From an uncultured Bacteroidales bacterium (GTDB lineage: Bacteria; Bacteroidota; Bacteroidia; Bacteroidales; Bacteroidaceae): 64,000 nucleotides of DNA. The stretch lies in contig CACYHW010000014.1 of the NCBI GenBank assembly GCA_902774335.1, forward strand, positions 63,654 to 127,653, written 5' to 3'. Below the pieces are notes generated by a model, which worked only from the letters and a program-made list of their open reading frames with translations, was not told the origin of the DNA and ran no database searches. A program made the position numbers and the translations under genes. Below, one piece after another: positions 44,731-53,340 of this stretch (position 1 is the first letter of the stretch; every line of letters begins with the position of its first letter).

Positions 44731-46221
44731 TTATTTCTTGTTGTTCTCGTAAGTGATGGGAACCACAGGCTCGTCCTTCTCAAAATCGTAAAGGGTCAGA
44801 ATCTTGAGGTTCAGGAGCTGAACCTTATAGTTGATGATAGCCTGTGTATATGACATCTTGCTGTTTGACAACTGAGTCTGGAACTGGTTCATCTGCATAC
44901 CGGTAAGCTCACCGTTACGGTAACGCTCCTCGTTCAGGTCGTAAGTAAGCTGTGCGTTCTTCTGGCTCTGCTCGGCAATGGATATCTGTCCAAGCAGATT
45001 GTCAAGGCTGCGACATGTGCTGCGAACGTTCATCTCAATGCTCTTGAGCTCCTCCTCGGCACTCAGCTCGAACATCTTGCGCTCAATCTCGGCTGCCTTG
45101 ATGCGGGCCTTGCGTGCGCCCCAGTCAAAGATAGGCACACTGAATGAGATAGCCACACGCGGGTTGTTTGTAGGGTTATCGTAGATATTGGGGAAATCGG
45201 GATCATCGCCCATGACACCAAGTGAGAGCGATATGTTACCGCTAAAGCTGTCGTTGTCCTTGACCTGTATCATGGACATCTCCTGCTGCTCACGTGATAT
45301 CTCACGCTGACGGAGTTCCAGTCTTGTGGTGGTGGCACTCTCAAGAGCTTTGGCCTGATCCACAAATACGGGCTCGGCCTCGATATCGCATACCACCATG
45401 ATATCCTGGTCCAAAGGAATACCGAGTGCCTGCTTGAAATTGTCCTTGGCGTTCTCAAGGCTTACCCTCTGGTTCTCCAGACTTGAACGGGACTGTGCCA
45501 GGTTGAGCTCGGCCTGATAATACTCGTCCTTGGTAATCAGGTCAGCCTCCACCTTATCCTTGATGATATTGAAGTTCTTCTCGGCGTTCTCCAGCTCCTT
45601 CTCGCTTATCTCCAGGTTCTGCTGCGATGTGAACAGGCTGTAGAACTGGCTGGTGATGTTACGCTCCACGTTAAGCAGCTGCAGGGCGTAACTGATGCGG
45701 GCATTCTCGTAGTTCATCTCAATCTGGCGCATATTCATCTTGGTCCTGTTGTAGGTGAATATAGGCTGAGTCAGACTCAGATAGAGACTGTTACTGAATG
45801 CGCGGTTGCTGTTGGTGATACCGCCAATGGATGACTCGTTGTTCTGCCATGACAGGTTGTTGTTGAGTGACAGCGTAGCATCGGTCCAGATAATGGGCTG
45901 AGATATGCTGAAGGTACCCGATGATGACAGCGAGCGGTTGGTGTACCAGTCCGAATAACGGCTGTCGAACTGACGCGACTGCGAGTAAGTGAGAGGCTGC
46001 AGGTTAAGTGAGAACCTTGATTTGAGTGATGCCCTCTGGGCGATAAGGTTCTGCTCATACCTCTCCATACTCATGCGGGAGTTGATAAGGTCCGGATTGT
46101 TCTGGGCACTGTATTCAAGCGCCTGCTCCATGGTCATGACAATCTGTGCCTGTGCCCCACTCTCAAAAAGAGGGACGGCTGCAAGCGCCAAGACTGCCGT
46201 AAATAATGCTTTTTTCTTCAT
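44731..46221 (-). CDS. TolC-family outer-membrane efflux channel
   Basis: A 496-residue outer-membrane factor. ATG 46221 gives a signal peptide (MKKKALFTAVLALAAVPLFESGAQAQ); the 9-residue upstream GTG extension is less likely. The mature protein begins with MTMEQALEYSAQNNPDL and shows the duplicated TolC layout of long helices with strands between (YENARISYALQLLNVERNITSQFY; later AEIERKMFELSAEEELKSIEMNVRS, and RYRNGELTGMQMNQFQTQL). It provides the exit duct for the RND pump and possibly the ABC modules. It starts 7 nt after the preceding gene. Confidence 0.93.
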   Translation of the reverse strand: MKKKALFTAVLALAAVPLFESGAQAQIVMTMEQALEYSAQNNPDLINSRMSMERYEQNLIAQRASLKSRFSLNLQPLTYSQSRQFDSRYSDWYTNRSLSSSGTFSISQPIIWTDATLSLNNNLSWQNNESSIGGITNSNRAFSNSLYLSLTQPIFTYNRTKMNMRQIEMNYENARISYALQLLNVERNITSQFYSLFTSQQNLEISEKELENAEKNFNIIKDKVEADLITKDEYYQAELNLAQSRSSLENQRVSLENAKDNFKQALGIPLDQDIMVVCDIEAEPVFVDQAKALESATTTRLELRQREISREQQEMSMIQVKDNDSFSGNISLSLGVMGDDPDFPNIYDNPTNNPRVAISFSVPIFDWGARKARIKAAEIERKMFELSAEEELKSIEMNVRSTCRSLDNLLGQISIAEQSQKNAQLTYDLNEERYRNGELTGMQMNQFQTQLSNSKMSYTQAIINYKVQLLNLKILTLYDFEKDEPVVPITYENNKK

Positions 46222-46228
46222 ATCTTTT

Positions 46229-49200
46229 TTAATTATTATCTCTCTCACGTTTTACCAACCTCACGGCATCGGCCACGACTACGCTCACACCCGATTTGTT
46301 GTTGAGCCGGATATTTACCGTATCCGCCTCGAACCTGAACGTACCCAGCATGTTCCACCCCTCGTCGGCGCGGCGCATGTTAAGTGAAACGTTGTCCCAC
46401 ATATCGAACTGTCCTATCTCAAAGTTGTAGTCGGTGGGTGTCCAACGGCCGTTGTTGTTATTGTTGTAGTTGTTGTTCCAGCGACGGTTACGGTTATTGC
46501 TGTCGTACATGTTAGGTGATGCGTAGAAGTATACGTCATATACTCCCGCTTCCTCAACAGGTACGTTCCAGCGTGCATACTGAGAGCCGTCACCCGGCGA
46601 TATGATGTATGCGGAACGTATATAGTCGCCGTAAAGGTTCTGGTCAGTCACCAGCGTCCACTGGCTGTACATACGCCAATCGGAGAATCCCTCATAGATG
46701 AACTCGTTCTTCTTTTCACGGGCCTTGTCTATCCATTTGGACAGATAGCCTGTTCTGAGAGGTCTGGACAGTGAGAAGAGCCTGCTGTCCTCGTTGTCGA
46801 CGATAATCTCACCGGGAAGAGTGTTGTCAACACCTCCGCGGACCGCATAGACGCCCTCGGGGGTAAGCAGGGTTCCCTCGTATGAACTCCAGTTGGAGTT
46901 GTTCAGGTTAACCTCATGCGGCAGGTTGGACGAAAGCATGGTGTTCACGTTGATGGAACTGGGGATATTGAACCAGTGGCTCACTACCCTGCAGGTCTGG
47001 TGCGCACCCACCTCTATTACCATGCTCTTGGGTTTATCCTCATCACCGGCATTCTCCGTCTCGTAGAATACAAACTCCACGCTTACATAACCGGGATTGT
47101 CCGATATGTTCTCGAACGCAATCTCAGCCTGGTAGATGTCGGCGGTATCGGTGGTCACGGTGGTCATCTGGGGTGTTCCTATCTTATAGCAAGCCAGACG
47201 GGCCGGTTCGTTCCATGCCTGTATCTTGTTCTGCAGGTCAACACCTGAGTAACTCTGTATCTTATCCAGGACATAGTCGAACGATACGTTGTCAAACTCC
47301 CTGATCCTGGTCCAGGCGGCAATGGAGTCAACCATAGCCTCATAACCCATTACGGCCGATATTGGAGCAAAGAAGTCCTTAGTCTTGAGCGCCAGGGCGT
47401 TGTCGGCCAGATCCTCCCACTCCTGATCGGACATGATGCGGTCAAAACCGTACTTGCCCATCAGTATGAGCGCCTTCTCGTCCTCGGACAGACCGTTCAT
47501 ACGCCGGATCCACTGGCCTCCTCCGTTGTTCTGGTTACCTCCGGTTACGGACTCCACCATCCTGTTGGCCATGGGCCAGTCCGATGAATAGACGTTATAC
47601 CTGAAGTTGTAGAACAGAGGACGGTAGTAATATGGATTGTCCACCTGTGTCATTGTGAACTGTCCGTTCCTGTTGTTACCGGAATAGGTTCCGGACTGCA
47701 TCATAAAGTTGACGGCGCTGGATAAGATGTTCACCAGTATCTCCTTCTCTGACATATCACCTGCCATGCGTCGTGCACGTGCGTTTCCGGAATAAGAGCG
47801 CTTCATGTTGTTGAACTGGAACACTCTCATGTCAAAACCTCTCTCGTGCACCAATGCCATCTCCGGCTGGAGCTGCTCGTAGGCCGATGTCCACACACGC
47901 TTGTACGATGTGAACTGGGCCGGCACCTCCACTATCTGGAAGCGCTTGAACGGATAGGCCATATCGGCCTGATACTCCATGCTCCTGCGGGTGTCGTGTA
48001 TGAAATTGGGTATGGTGTCGCGTATGGAGTCAAAAACGGCGAACTGATCGTCCCAATGGCCCAGCTCCCATACGGTATAGACAGTTGAGTCCACTGTCAT
48101 GGATTTGGGAGTGTAATCACCTATCAGAAGCGATACCGACGGCAGTGAAGACTCCGGTGTAAAGGTAAACTGCGTTGAGTCGGCATTGACCGTGCACTCA
48201 CCCTGCGATATGGGTTTCAGGCCCGGATTTGGCACCACGTTGACGCGGAAACAGGTAAAGTACGACATCTGCCACTCGGGGCTCTGGTCGCTGTAGGCCA
48301 CACCGGGACGCGGATACCAGTAGCTCTCGGGGGTGAGCATCGTGAAGTCGCTCTCCTGGAACAGATAACGCTTGCTCACGTTGAGCATGGAGAGCACCTT
48401 GCTGTTCTCCACCATTTTCTCGTCCGATATATCCAGGTTGCAGATGCGCTCATCGGCCTTGCCTCCGTACTCCATGGTGAGTTTCAAGGGCTCGTTGGCC
48501 GGAAGTTCCTGCGCGAATGTCAGTATAATAAGGTGCATTGAACGCTCACAGTTCACCTGACCGCCTTCAACACTCACGCTTTCCACATTGAATCCGGGAT
48601 TGAGCGTAAAGACCAGCGTACGGGTGTTCTCCCTGGGACGGACGGTCATGTCGGCCCTCACGTCCAGGCTGTCACCGCTCTGCTTCACTGTCAGCGAGCA
48701 TGAATCGGCCACCGATCCTCCGGTATGGACGTAACGGTTGTCAAGCTCTATCATATCGGCCCTGAACTTCTCGTCCACCTTATATGTATGTACGTGACGG
48801 AATCCGGCCAGCAGACCGGCTGCCAGGAAGAGTCCGGCTGCGATACGCCAGGGCAGCAGACTGTACCTGGAATTGGCAAGACGGTGGAAAAGCGATATGT
48901 CGGTAAGGATAAGTCCTATGCCGAGCAACAGATAGCACAGACGGTGGTTTATCAGTCTGGGCAATCCGCTGAAACCGGTCACTACCGACTTGAGCATAGG
49001 AATGTTGAATCCTATGTAATCAAACAAATAATAGTAGACATCATCGATGTAGAAGAGCGTCACGCCTATGTATGCCAGCAGGACAACCATGGTGATGGCC
49101 TGGTTGTTGAGCACCAGCATAAGTGTGGTGGACAGACCTACTATGAACACCAGAGTGGGAACGCACAGCAGGAGGAAGTACCATATGTAACTCAGGTAAT

Positions 49201-49621
49201 CCAGGTCAAAGCCATACTTTATCAAGCTCATTATCAGCGCTATGGCAGCGACTGCAATATCCAGGATAAAGAATACCTTGAGCGTAGCCCACATCTTACC
49301 CAGCAGATACTCGGCATTGCTGAGCGGACGGGTGTAGAATATCTCGGATGTGTCAAGCTGTTTATCACGTTTAAGGTACTCCGATGCCAGGAATACCGAT
49401 ACCACGGCCTGTCCCACATTCATGACCAGCATGAAGATGTAGGGAATTACCGACCTGTTGACCATCTCAGGGCGCTGGAACTGTGACAGTATGTATATGG
49501 AGCCCAGGATCACTGCAGCAAACAGTGCCAGGAAGGCAAAGACCTTGAAGAACCAGCCGCGGACAAGCAGTTTTGTCTCATACTTGGAGACAATGCGTAT
49601 GTTAGTTAATATCCCCATCAA
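46229..49621 (-). CDS. ABC-2 permease fused to degenerate M1-like and golvesin-like domains
   Basis: A 1130-residue membrane protein. Residues 1-275 are an ABC-2 permease with about seven helices and the coupling motif SEIFYTRPLSNAEYLLGKMW near 92. Residues ~300-810 are periplasmic and follow the M1-aminopeptidase-linked permeases of Bacteroidota (TMEYGGKAD, YWYPRPGVAYS, FQIVEVPAQF), but no HExxH zinc motif is visible; VHERG at 591-595 is the nearest remnant. The tail, ~1010-1123, resembles a golvesin C-terminal or xanthan-lyase carbohydrate-binding-like domain (YARWNVPVEEAGVYDVYFY, GWNMLGTFRFEAD, VVVADAVRLV). An Asn-rich stretch sits at 1042-1057. It overlaps the upstream ATPase gene by 4 nt and surely pairs with it. 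Confidence 0.88.
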   Translation of the reverse strand: MMGILTNIRIVSKYETKLLVRGWFFKVFAFLALFAAVILGSIYILSQFQRPEMVNRSVIPYIFMLVMNVGQAVVSVFLASEYLKRDKQLDTSEIFYTRPLSNAEYLLGKMWATLKVFFILDIAVAAIALIMSLIKYGFDLDYLSYIWYFLLLCVPTLVFIVGLSTTLMLVLNNQAITMVVLLAYIGVTLFYIDDVYYYLFDYIGFNIPMLKSVVTGFSGLPRLINHRLCYLLLGIGLILTDISLFHRLANSRYSLLPWRIAAGLFLAAGLLAGFRHVHTYKVDEKFRADMIELDNRYVHTGGSVADSCSLTVKQSGDSLDVRADMTVRPRENTRTLVFTLNPGFNVESVSVEGGQVNCERSMHLIILTFAQELPANEPLKLTMEYGGKADERICNLDISDEKMVENSKVLSMLNVSKRYLFQESDFTMLTPESYWYPRPGVAYSDQSPEWQMSYFTCFRVNVVPNPGLKPISQGECTVNADSTQFTFTPESSLPSVSLLIGDYTPKSMTVDSTVYTVWELGHWDDQFAVFDSIRDTIPNFIHDTRRSMEYQADMAYPFKRFQIVEVPAQFTSYKRVWTSAYEQLQPEMALVHERGFDMRVFQFNNMKRSYSGNARARRMAGDMSEKEILVNILSSAVNFMMQSGTYSGNNRNGQFTMTQVDNPYYYRPLFYNFRYNVYSSDWPMANRMVESVTGGNQNNGGGQWIRRMNGLSEDEKALILMGKYGFDRIMSDQEWEDLADNALALKTKDFFAPISAVMGYEAMVDSIAAWTRIREFDNVSFDYVLDKIQSYSGVDLQNKIQAWNEPARLACYKIGTPQMTTVTTDTADIYQAEIAFENISDNPGYVSVEFVFYETENAGDEDKPKSMVIEVGAHQTCRVVSHWFNIPSSINVNTMLSSNLPHEVNLNNSNWSSYEGTLLTPEGVYAVRGGVDNTLPGEIIVDNEDSRLFSLSRPLRTGYLSKWIDKAREKKNEFIYEGFSDWRMYSQWTLVTDQNLYGDYIRSAYIISPGDGSQYARWNVPVEEAGVYDVYFYASPNMYDSNNRNRRWNNNYNNNNNGRWTPTDYNFEIGQFDMWDNVSLNMRRADEGWNMLGTFRFEADTVNIRLNNKSGVSVVVADAVRLVKRERDNN

Positions 49622-50499
49622 TCCTTATCTTTTACCTCCATAAAATAGACATATGCATGCTCCAGGTTTGGCGGATAGCTTACGGCATCGTAACCCGGAA
49701 GGCTCTTGGCCACCACCTGTATATCCCACCCCAGTCCGTCGGGGATGGTCGAAATCACTGCGTACTTCTGGTTGATATCGGCATACTGCTCATTGTTCAC
49801 CTTAAGACGCCATACCTTACCCTCGGTCTCCTTGAGCATATCGGCAGGCGAACCGGTGAACATCACGTGTCCCTGGTTGAGCATGGCCATATCGGCACAA
49901 GAACTCGAGATATCGCCCACGATGTGTGTGGACAGGATAATGGTGGTATCCTTGGAACTGGCTTCGCTGAGCAGGTTTCTGAACCTGATACGCTCCTCGG
50001 GATCGAGTCCTGTGGTAGGCTCGTCCACCACAAGCACCTTGGGGTTGTGGATGAGAGCCTGAGCAATACCCAGACGTCTCTTCATACCGCCCGAAAGGTT
50101 CTGTGCATAACGGTCGCGTACCTCATACAGACCCACCTGCTCAAGCATGGCGTCAACCGCCTTGCTGCGCTGGGATGAGTTTGTCATACCCGTAAGCGCT
50201 GCTGCATAATCCAGAAACTCACGTACCTTGTACTTTGCAAAAAAACGGAAATCCTGCGGCAGATAGCCCAAGATGCGGCGCACCTCCTTACGCTGCGTAC
50301 GTATATCGTAGCCGCATACGTCAATCTCGCCCTCGGAGGGCTCCATCAGGGTTACCAGGATACGCATCAGCGTGGACTTTCCGGCACCGTTCGGTCCCAA
50401 AAGGCCGAACATGCCGGAAGGTATCTCCAGATTGATGTCGTTCAGTGCTTTTTTTCCGTTAGGATAATAGTGACTAAGACCTTTAATAGTTATCGACAT
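49618..50499 (-). CDS. ABC transporter ATP-binding protein
   Basis: A 293-residue NatA/CcmA-type ATPase. A-loop strand ITIKGLSHYYPNGKKALNDINLEI, Walker A GPNGAGKST near residue 37, Q-loop LGYLPQDF, signature LSGGMKRRLG, Walker B VLVVDEPTTGLDPEE and H-loop STHIVGD are all intact. The C-terminal end, NLEHAYVYFMEVKD, is similar to the end of the ATPase in the RND fusion (NLEDAYLCLLKNL), so the two are probably paralogues. It starts 23 nt after the GH9 gene and overlaps the large permease gene. Confidence 0.95.
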   Translation of the reverse strand: MSITIKGLSHYYPNGKKALNDINLEIPSGMFGLLGPNGAGKSTLMRILVTLMEPSEGEIDVCGYDIRTQRKEVRRILGYLPQDFRFFAKYKVREFLDYAAALTGMTNSSQRSKAVDAMLEQVGLYEVRDRYAQNLSGGMKRRLGIAQALIHNPKVLVVDEPTTGLDPEERIRFRNLLSEASSKDTTIILSTHIVGDISSSCADMAMLNQGHVMFTGSPADMLKETEGKVWRLKVNNEQYADINQKYAVISTIPDGLGWDIQVVAKSLPGYDAVSYPPNLEHAYVYFMEVKDKD

Positions 50500-50522
50500 G
50501 TCGCGTCGTGTAAATCAATTCA

Positions 50523-53150
50523 TCATTTGTTATTAAGTGCTGCTGCAATCTCCTGGGCACCGATGGACAGTGTCACATACGAAGGCACAGTGCGTGTGCA
50601 GCACTCATTCTCACCCCACAGGAACGGATAGTCATCCTTATGCTCCAGCAGATCGGGCTGCAACAGTACCAGACCGGGAGCGATGCCGCCCGGAATGAAG
50701 GTATAGTCGGCACGGTTGTTGCCGTATGCCACCTTCTTGGTGTTGACACCCACTGCCGTCACAAACGATACGTTTGAGTAGGGATGGTTGCCGTAAATGA
50801 AGTTCAGACCGGCCAGCACCATCTCGGGATCAATCATATCAGGGAAGTAACGCCATACCATATAGTTATTCTGTGCCCAGCTTATCACACGCTCGCTGCC
50901 ACCCCAGGTTCCGCCTGCCACAGGCACACCGTAAGGAGTGGATTCGGCCGTACGTTTGGCATCCTCTACGAATATTGGGATAACCTCACGGAGTTGAGCC
51001 TTGAAGTCTTGGTCCATGTAAGGAAGCAGTGATAGTGCAGTCGTAATGTTCACACGCGGAGCACGCATTGCGCTGCCACCGCCTGTACGGTTATCCTCAA
51101 CGCCCTGTGGCGCATTTTTGGCAGCTTCTATCTGACGCATTACACCGGGCAGGAAAATGTCCTTGTACTTGTCATCACCGGTAAGGAGCCACAACTGTAT
51201 GGCTGCGCCCGAACGGTCGCCGCCCATGCCGCGGCCGCCCCGCTGCTGGTTGGTCTGCTGTTGGGGACGGTTAGCCTGACGTGCCTGGAAATCATCCATA
51301 TCCTTCCAGAGTTTGAGTGCGTTCTTCTTGCAACGTTCTGCAGTCTCCGGTATGTAGGGAGCAAGTACGCGGGCGGCATGTGCCAATGCGGCGCATACGT
51401 TTGCGTTACCCATGGGGTTACCGCCGTTGTTGGTGAATGCAAAACGGTCATCAAGAGTGCCTGAACGGTTTCCGCGAACCTCGTAAGGTTTGAGGCTGGG
51501 ATCATAGATATAGCCGTCGGTAATTGTCACGGCATCACCAAGATGATGATACTGGTGCATCGTACCCTGAACGATACCGCCGGCAATGAAGCCGATGTTC
51601 TCGATCTGGGCGCACAGGTTAAGAGCGCCGTGCTCCACCTGCTGGATCACATCGGGCAGACCGTCCGGACGGTGAATGTCCACGAACTGGGTCTTCTGGT
51701 CGATGAATGTCTGGTCGCGCTCCGGACGCAGGATATCCCACATCTCGGCCAGCTGGCTGGTAAGACCTATCACGGTTCCTGACTGTATGTCAAAATCACC
51801 GGCATCATACCACGCTCCTACTGCCAGTCCGGGGATATGCTCGTAGGGTTTGTACTTGGTATTGGTGGAGTTACCCATGCGGTAACCGTCCTGCTGCTGG
51901 TAGTTGGTGGGAGCCTGAACGGCGTCATCCATATGGGAACGGCCATGCCATACGCGGTATGCCTCGTTAACCATCATGTGGTCCATCTGAACGGGCAGCC
52001 ACACATCCATGGTGTTGTACCACTTGCCGTCATATACGTTCACGTTGATGGGGAACGGATTTGTCTTGACGTCCTTGTATTCTATAAAGTATGTACCGGG
52101 TTCGCGTACATCGCTGAAGTCGCACTGTGCATAGTTGTAGCGGTCGTAGAATACGCCCCACTCCTTGACTGCGGGCTCCAGAACCAGAGTGCTGCTGCCA
52201 TCGGCGTTAACACGGAATATCTTGGCCTTGGAGGCAACCTTGTCGTTGCGGTCCAGCTCTATGACTGCCACCTTCTTCTGGGCGGGAGTATAACCTATCT
52301 GTGAGAATCCCACATTGGGCTCACGGATCCACTCCGCATTGGGAGTTGGATTGACCAGCCATTCCAGAACTTTTCCGGTCTTGCCGGCGGGCAGATATGA
52401 ACGTACCACGAATGTACCGTTCTGTGACAGGTCGCGTCCGTCAAACAGGTTCAGCTCGGTTTCAGAACTGAAAGCCACACGCAGTGACTCATCCTCGGGA
52501 GCCAGAACCAGATTATGTCCCTTTGAAATGGGTTTGGGTACGATGAACTCGTTACGTCCGCGGTCATCGAAAGTGGAGAGACCCCAGAACTGAGGTATCT
52601 TTTCCTCATAGGGACGCATCTCGGTGTCACTTGACGGATAGCGGGGGAATATCTCCGACTGGCCGTCCACCAGATATGTCTTTCCGAAATAGGTTGCGGG
52701 GAAGAACTCCATGTTCAGACCGGCTTTTCCGACAAGATTCTCAGGAACCGGTTTGTCCAGTTCTACCCACATACGAAATCCGGTACCCTCCTCCTTGACC
52801 TTGAGGTCATACTCGAATTCATAGTCCTGATACTTGAAATGGCAGCTTATCACACCGCCCAGGGTATCGATGGTACGTTCGGTAAGCGTGGAGTATATAT
52901 CCCACTGCTCGGGAGTGTTCATCAGGCGCACGCCACCGCCGGTAGCGATACGGACACCTCGCTGTACAATCTCCACACCGGCTGTTTTCTCGTCACAGAA
53001 AACACCCTGATACCTGTTTGAGTAAACAAGAACGTTGACACCTTGGGTTTCGAAATAGCCCCTTTCATTGATTTCAAGCTTGGCCGGCTCCGTTCTGGAG
53101 CAGGAAGCGAATGCACATAATGCAGCAATAATTGGTAGTAATCCTTTCAT
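50523..53150 (-). CDS. Glycoside hydrolase family 9 lipoprotein
   Basis: An 875-residue secreted glycosidase. The lipobox is at Cys17 (LCAFASC). Residues ~25-270 form a beta-rich region. A CelD-N-type Ig-like domain begins at about 279 (NVGFSQIGYTPAQKKVAVIEL), and the (alpha/alpha)6 GH9 catalytic domain runs from about 380. Catalytic features: WYDAGDFD at 447-454 with the two Asp, and the acid Glu in WGENE at 845-849. A Gln/Gly-rich low-complexity insert lies at 622-645. GH9 enzymes cut beta-glucans; some Bacteroidota members are exo-glucosidases. It leads the transport operon: only 23 nt separate it from the ABC ATPase gene. Promoter box at 53179-53186. Confidence 0.9.
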   Translation of the reverse strand: MKGLLPIIAALCAFASCSRTEPAKLEINERGYFETQGVNVLVYSNRYQGVFCDEKTAGVEIVQRGVRIATGGGVRLMNTPEQWDIYSTLTERTIDTLGGVISCHFKYQDYEFEYDLKVKEEGTGFRMWVELDKPVPENLVGKAGLNMEFFPATYFGKTYLVDGQSEIFPRYPSSDTEMRPYEEKIPQFWGLSTFDDRGRNEFIVPKPISKGHNLVLAPEDESLRVAFSSETELNLFDGRDLSQNGTFVVRSYLPAGKTGKVLEWLVNPTPNAEWIREPNVGFSQIGYTPAQKKVAVIELDRNDKVASKAKIFRVNADGSSTLVLEPAVKEWGVFYDRYNYAQCDFSDVREPGTYFIEYKDVKTNPFPINVNVYDGKWYNTMDVWLPVQMDHMMVNEAYRVWHGRSHMDDAVQAPTNYQQQDGYRMGNSTNTKYKPYEHIPGLAVGAWYDAGDFDIQSGTVIGLTSQLAEMWDILRPERDQTFIDQKTQFVDIHRPDGLPDVIQQVEHGALNLCAQIENIGFIAGGIVQGTMHQYHHLGDAVTITDGYIYDPSLKPYEVRGNRSGTLDDRFAFTNNGGNPMGNANVCAALAHAARVLAPYIPETAERCKKNALKLWKDMDDFQARQANRPQQQTNQQRGGRGMGGDRSGAAIQLWLLTGDDKYKDIFLPGVMRQIEAAKNAPQGVEDNRTGGGSAMRAPRVNITTALSLLPYMDQDFKAQLREVIPIFVEDAKRTAESTPYGVPVAGGTWGGSERVISWAQNNYMVWRYFPDMIDPEMVLAGLNFIYGNHPYSNVSFVTAVGVNTKKVAYGNNRADYTFIPGGIAPGLVLLQPDLLEHKDDYPFLWGENECCTRTVPSYVTLSIGAQEIAAALNNK

Positions 53151-53178
53151 AAGTTTCCATGTTAAGAAGGCTGTTACG

Positions 53179-53186
53179 CAAAGATA
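53179..53186 (-). promoter_or_regulatory. Promoter -7 box for the GH9-ABC-RND operon
   Basis: TATCTTTG on the minus strand, 28 nt before the GH9 ATG. It is the only clear promoter-like box I found upstream of the eight-gene operon. Confidence 0.6.
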
Positions 53187-53340
53187 GCGTAAGCTTATAT
53201 AATAAAAAAGCAGTTAACTATTTTTATAGATGTGTATTTGGATAAAAAAAGCGGGGTTCAGGACCATTATATCCTTTTTTTTCCGAATTTTGGCACTCAG
53301 TTTTGCATACTCCGTGTTTGAACTACTTTTAGTCCTTTTT

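Noticed and set aside
48725..49486. A 253-codon open frame opposite the ABC-2 permease gene
   Set aside because: Antisense shadow of the membrane segments; His/Gln/Tyr-rich without any motif.
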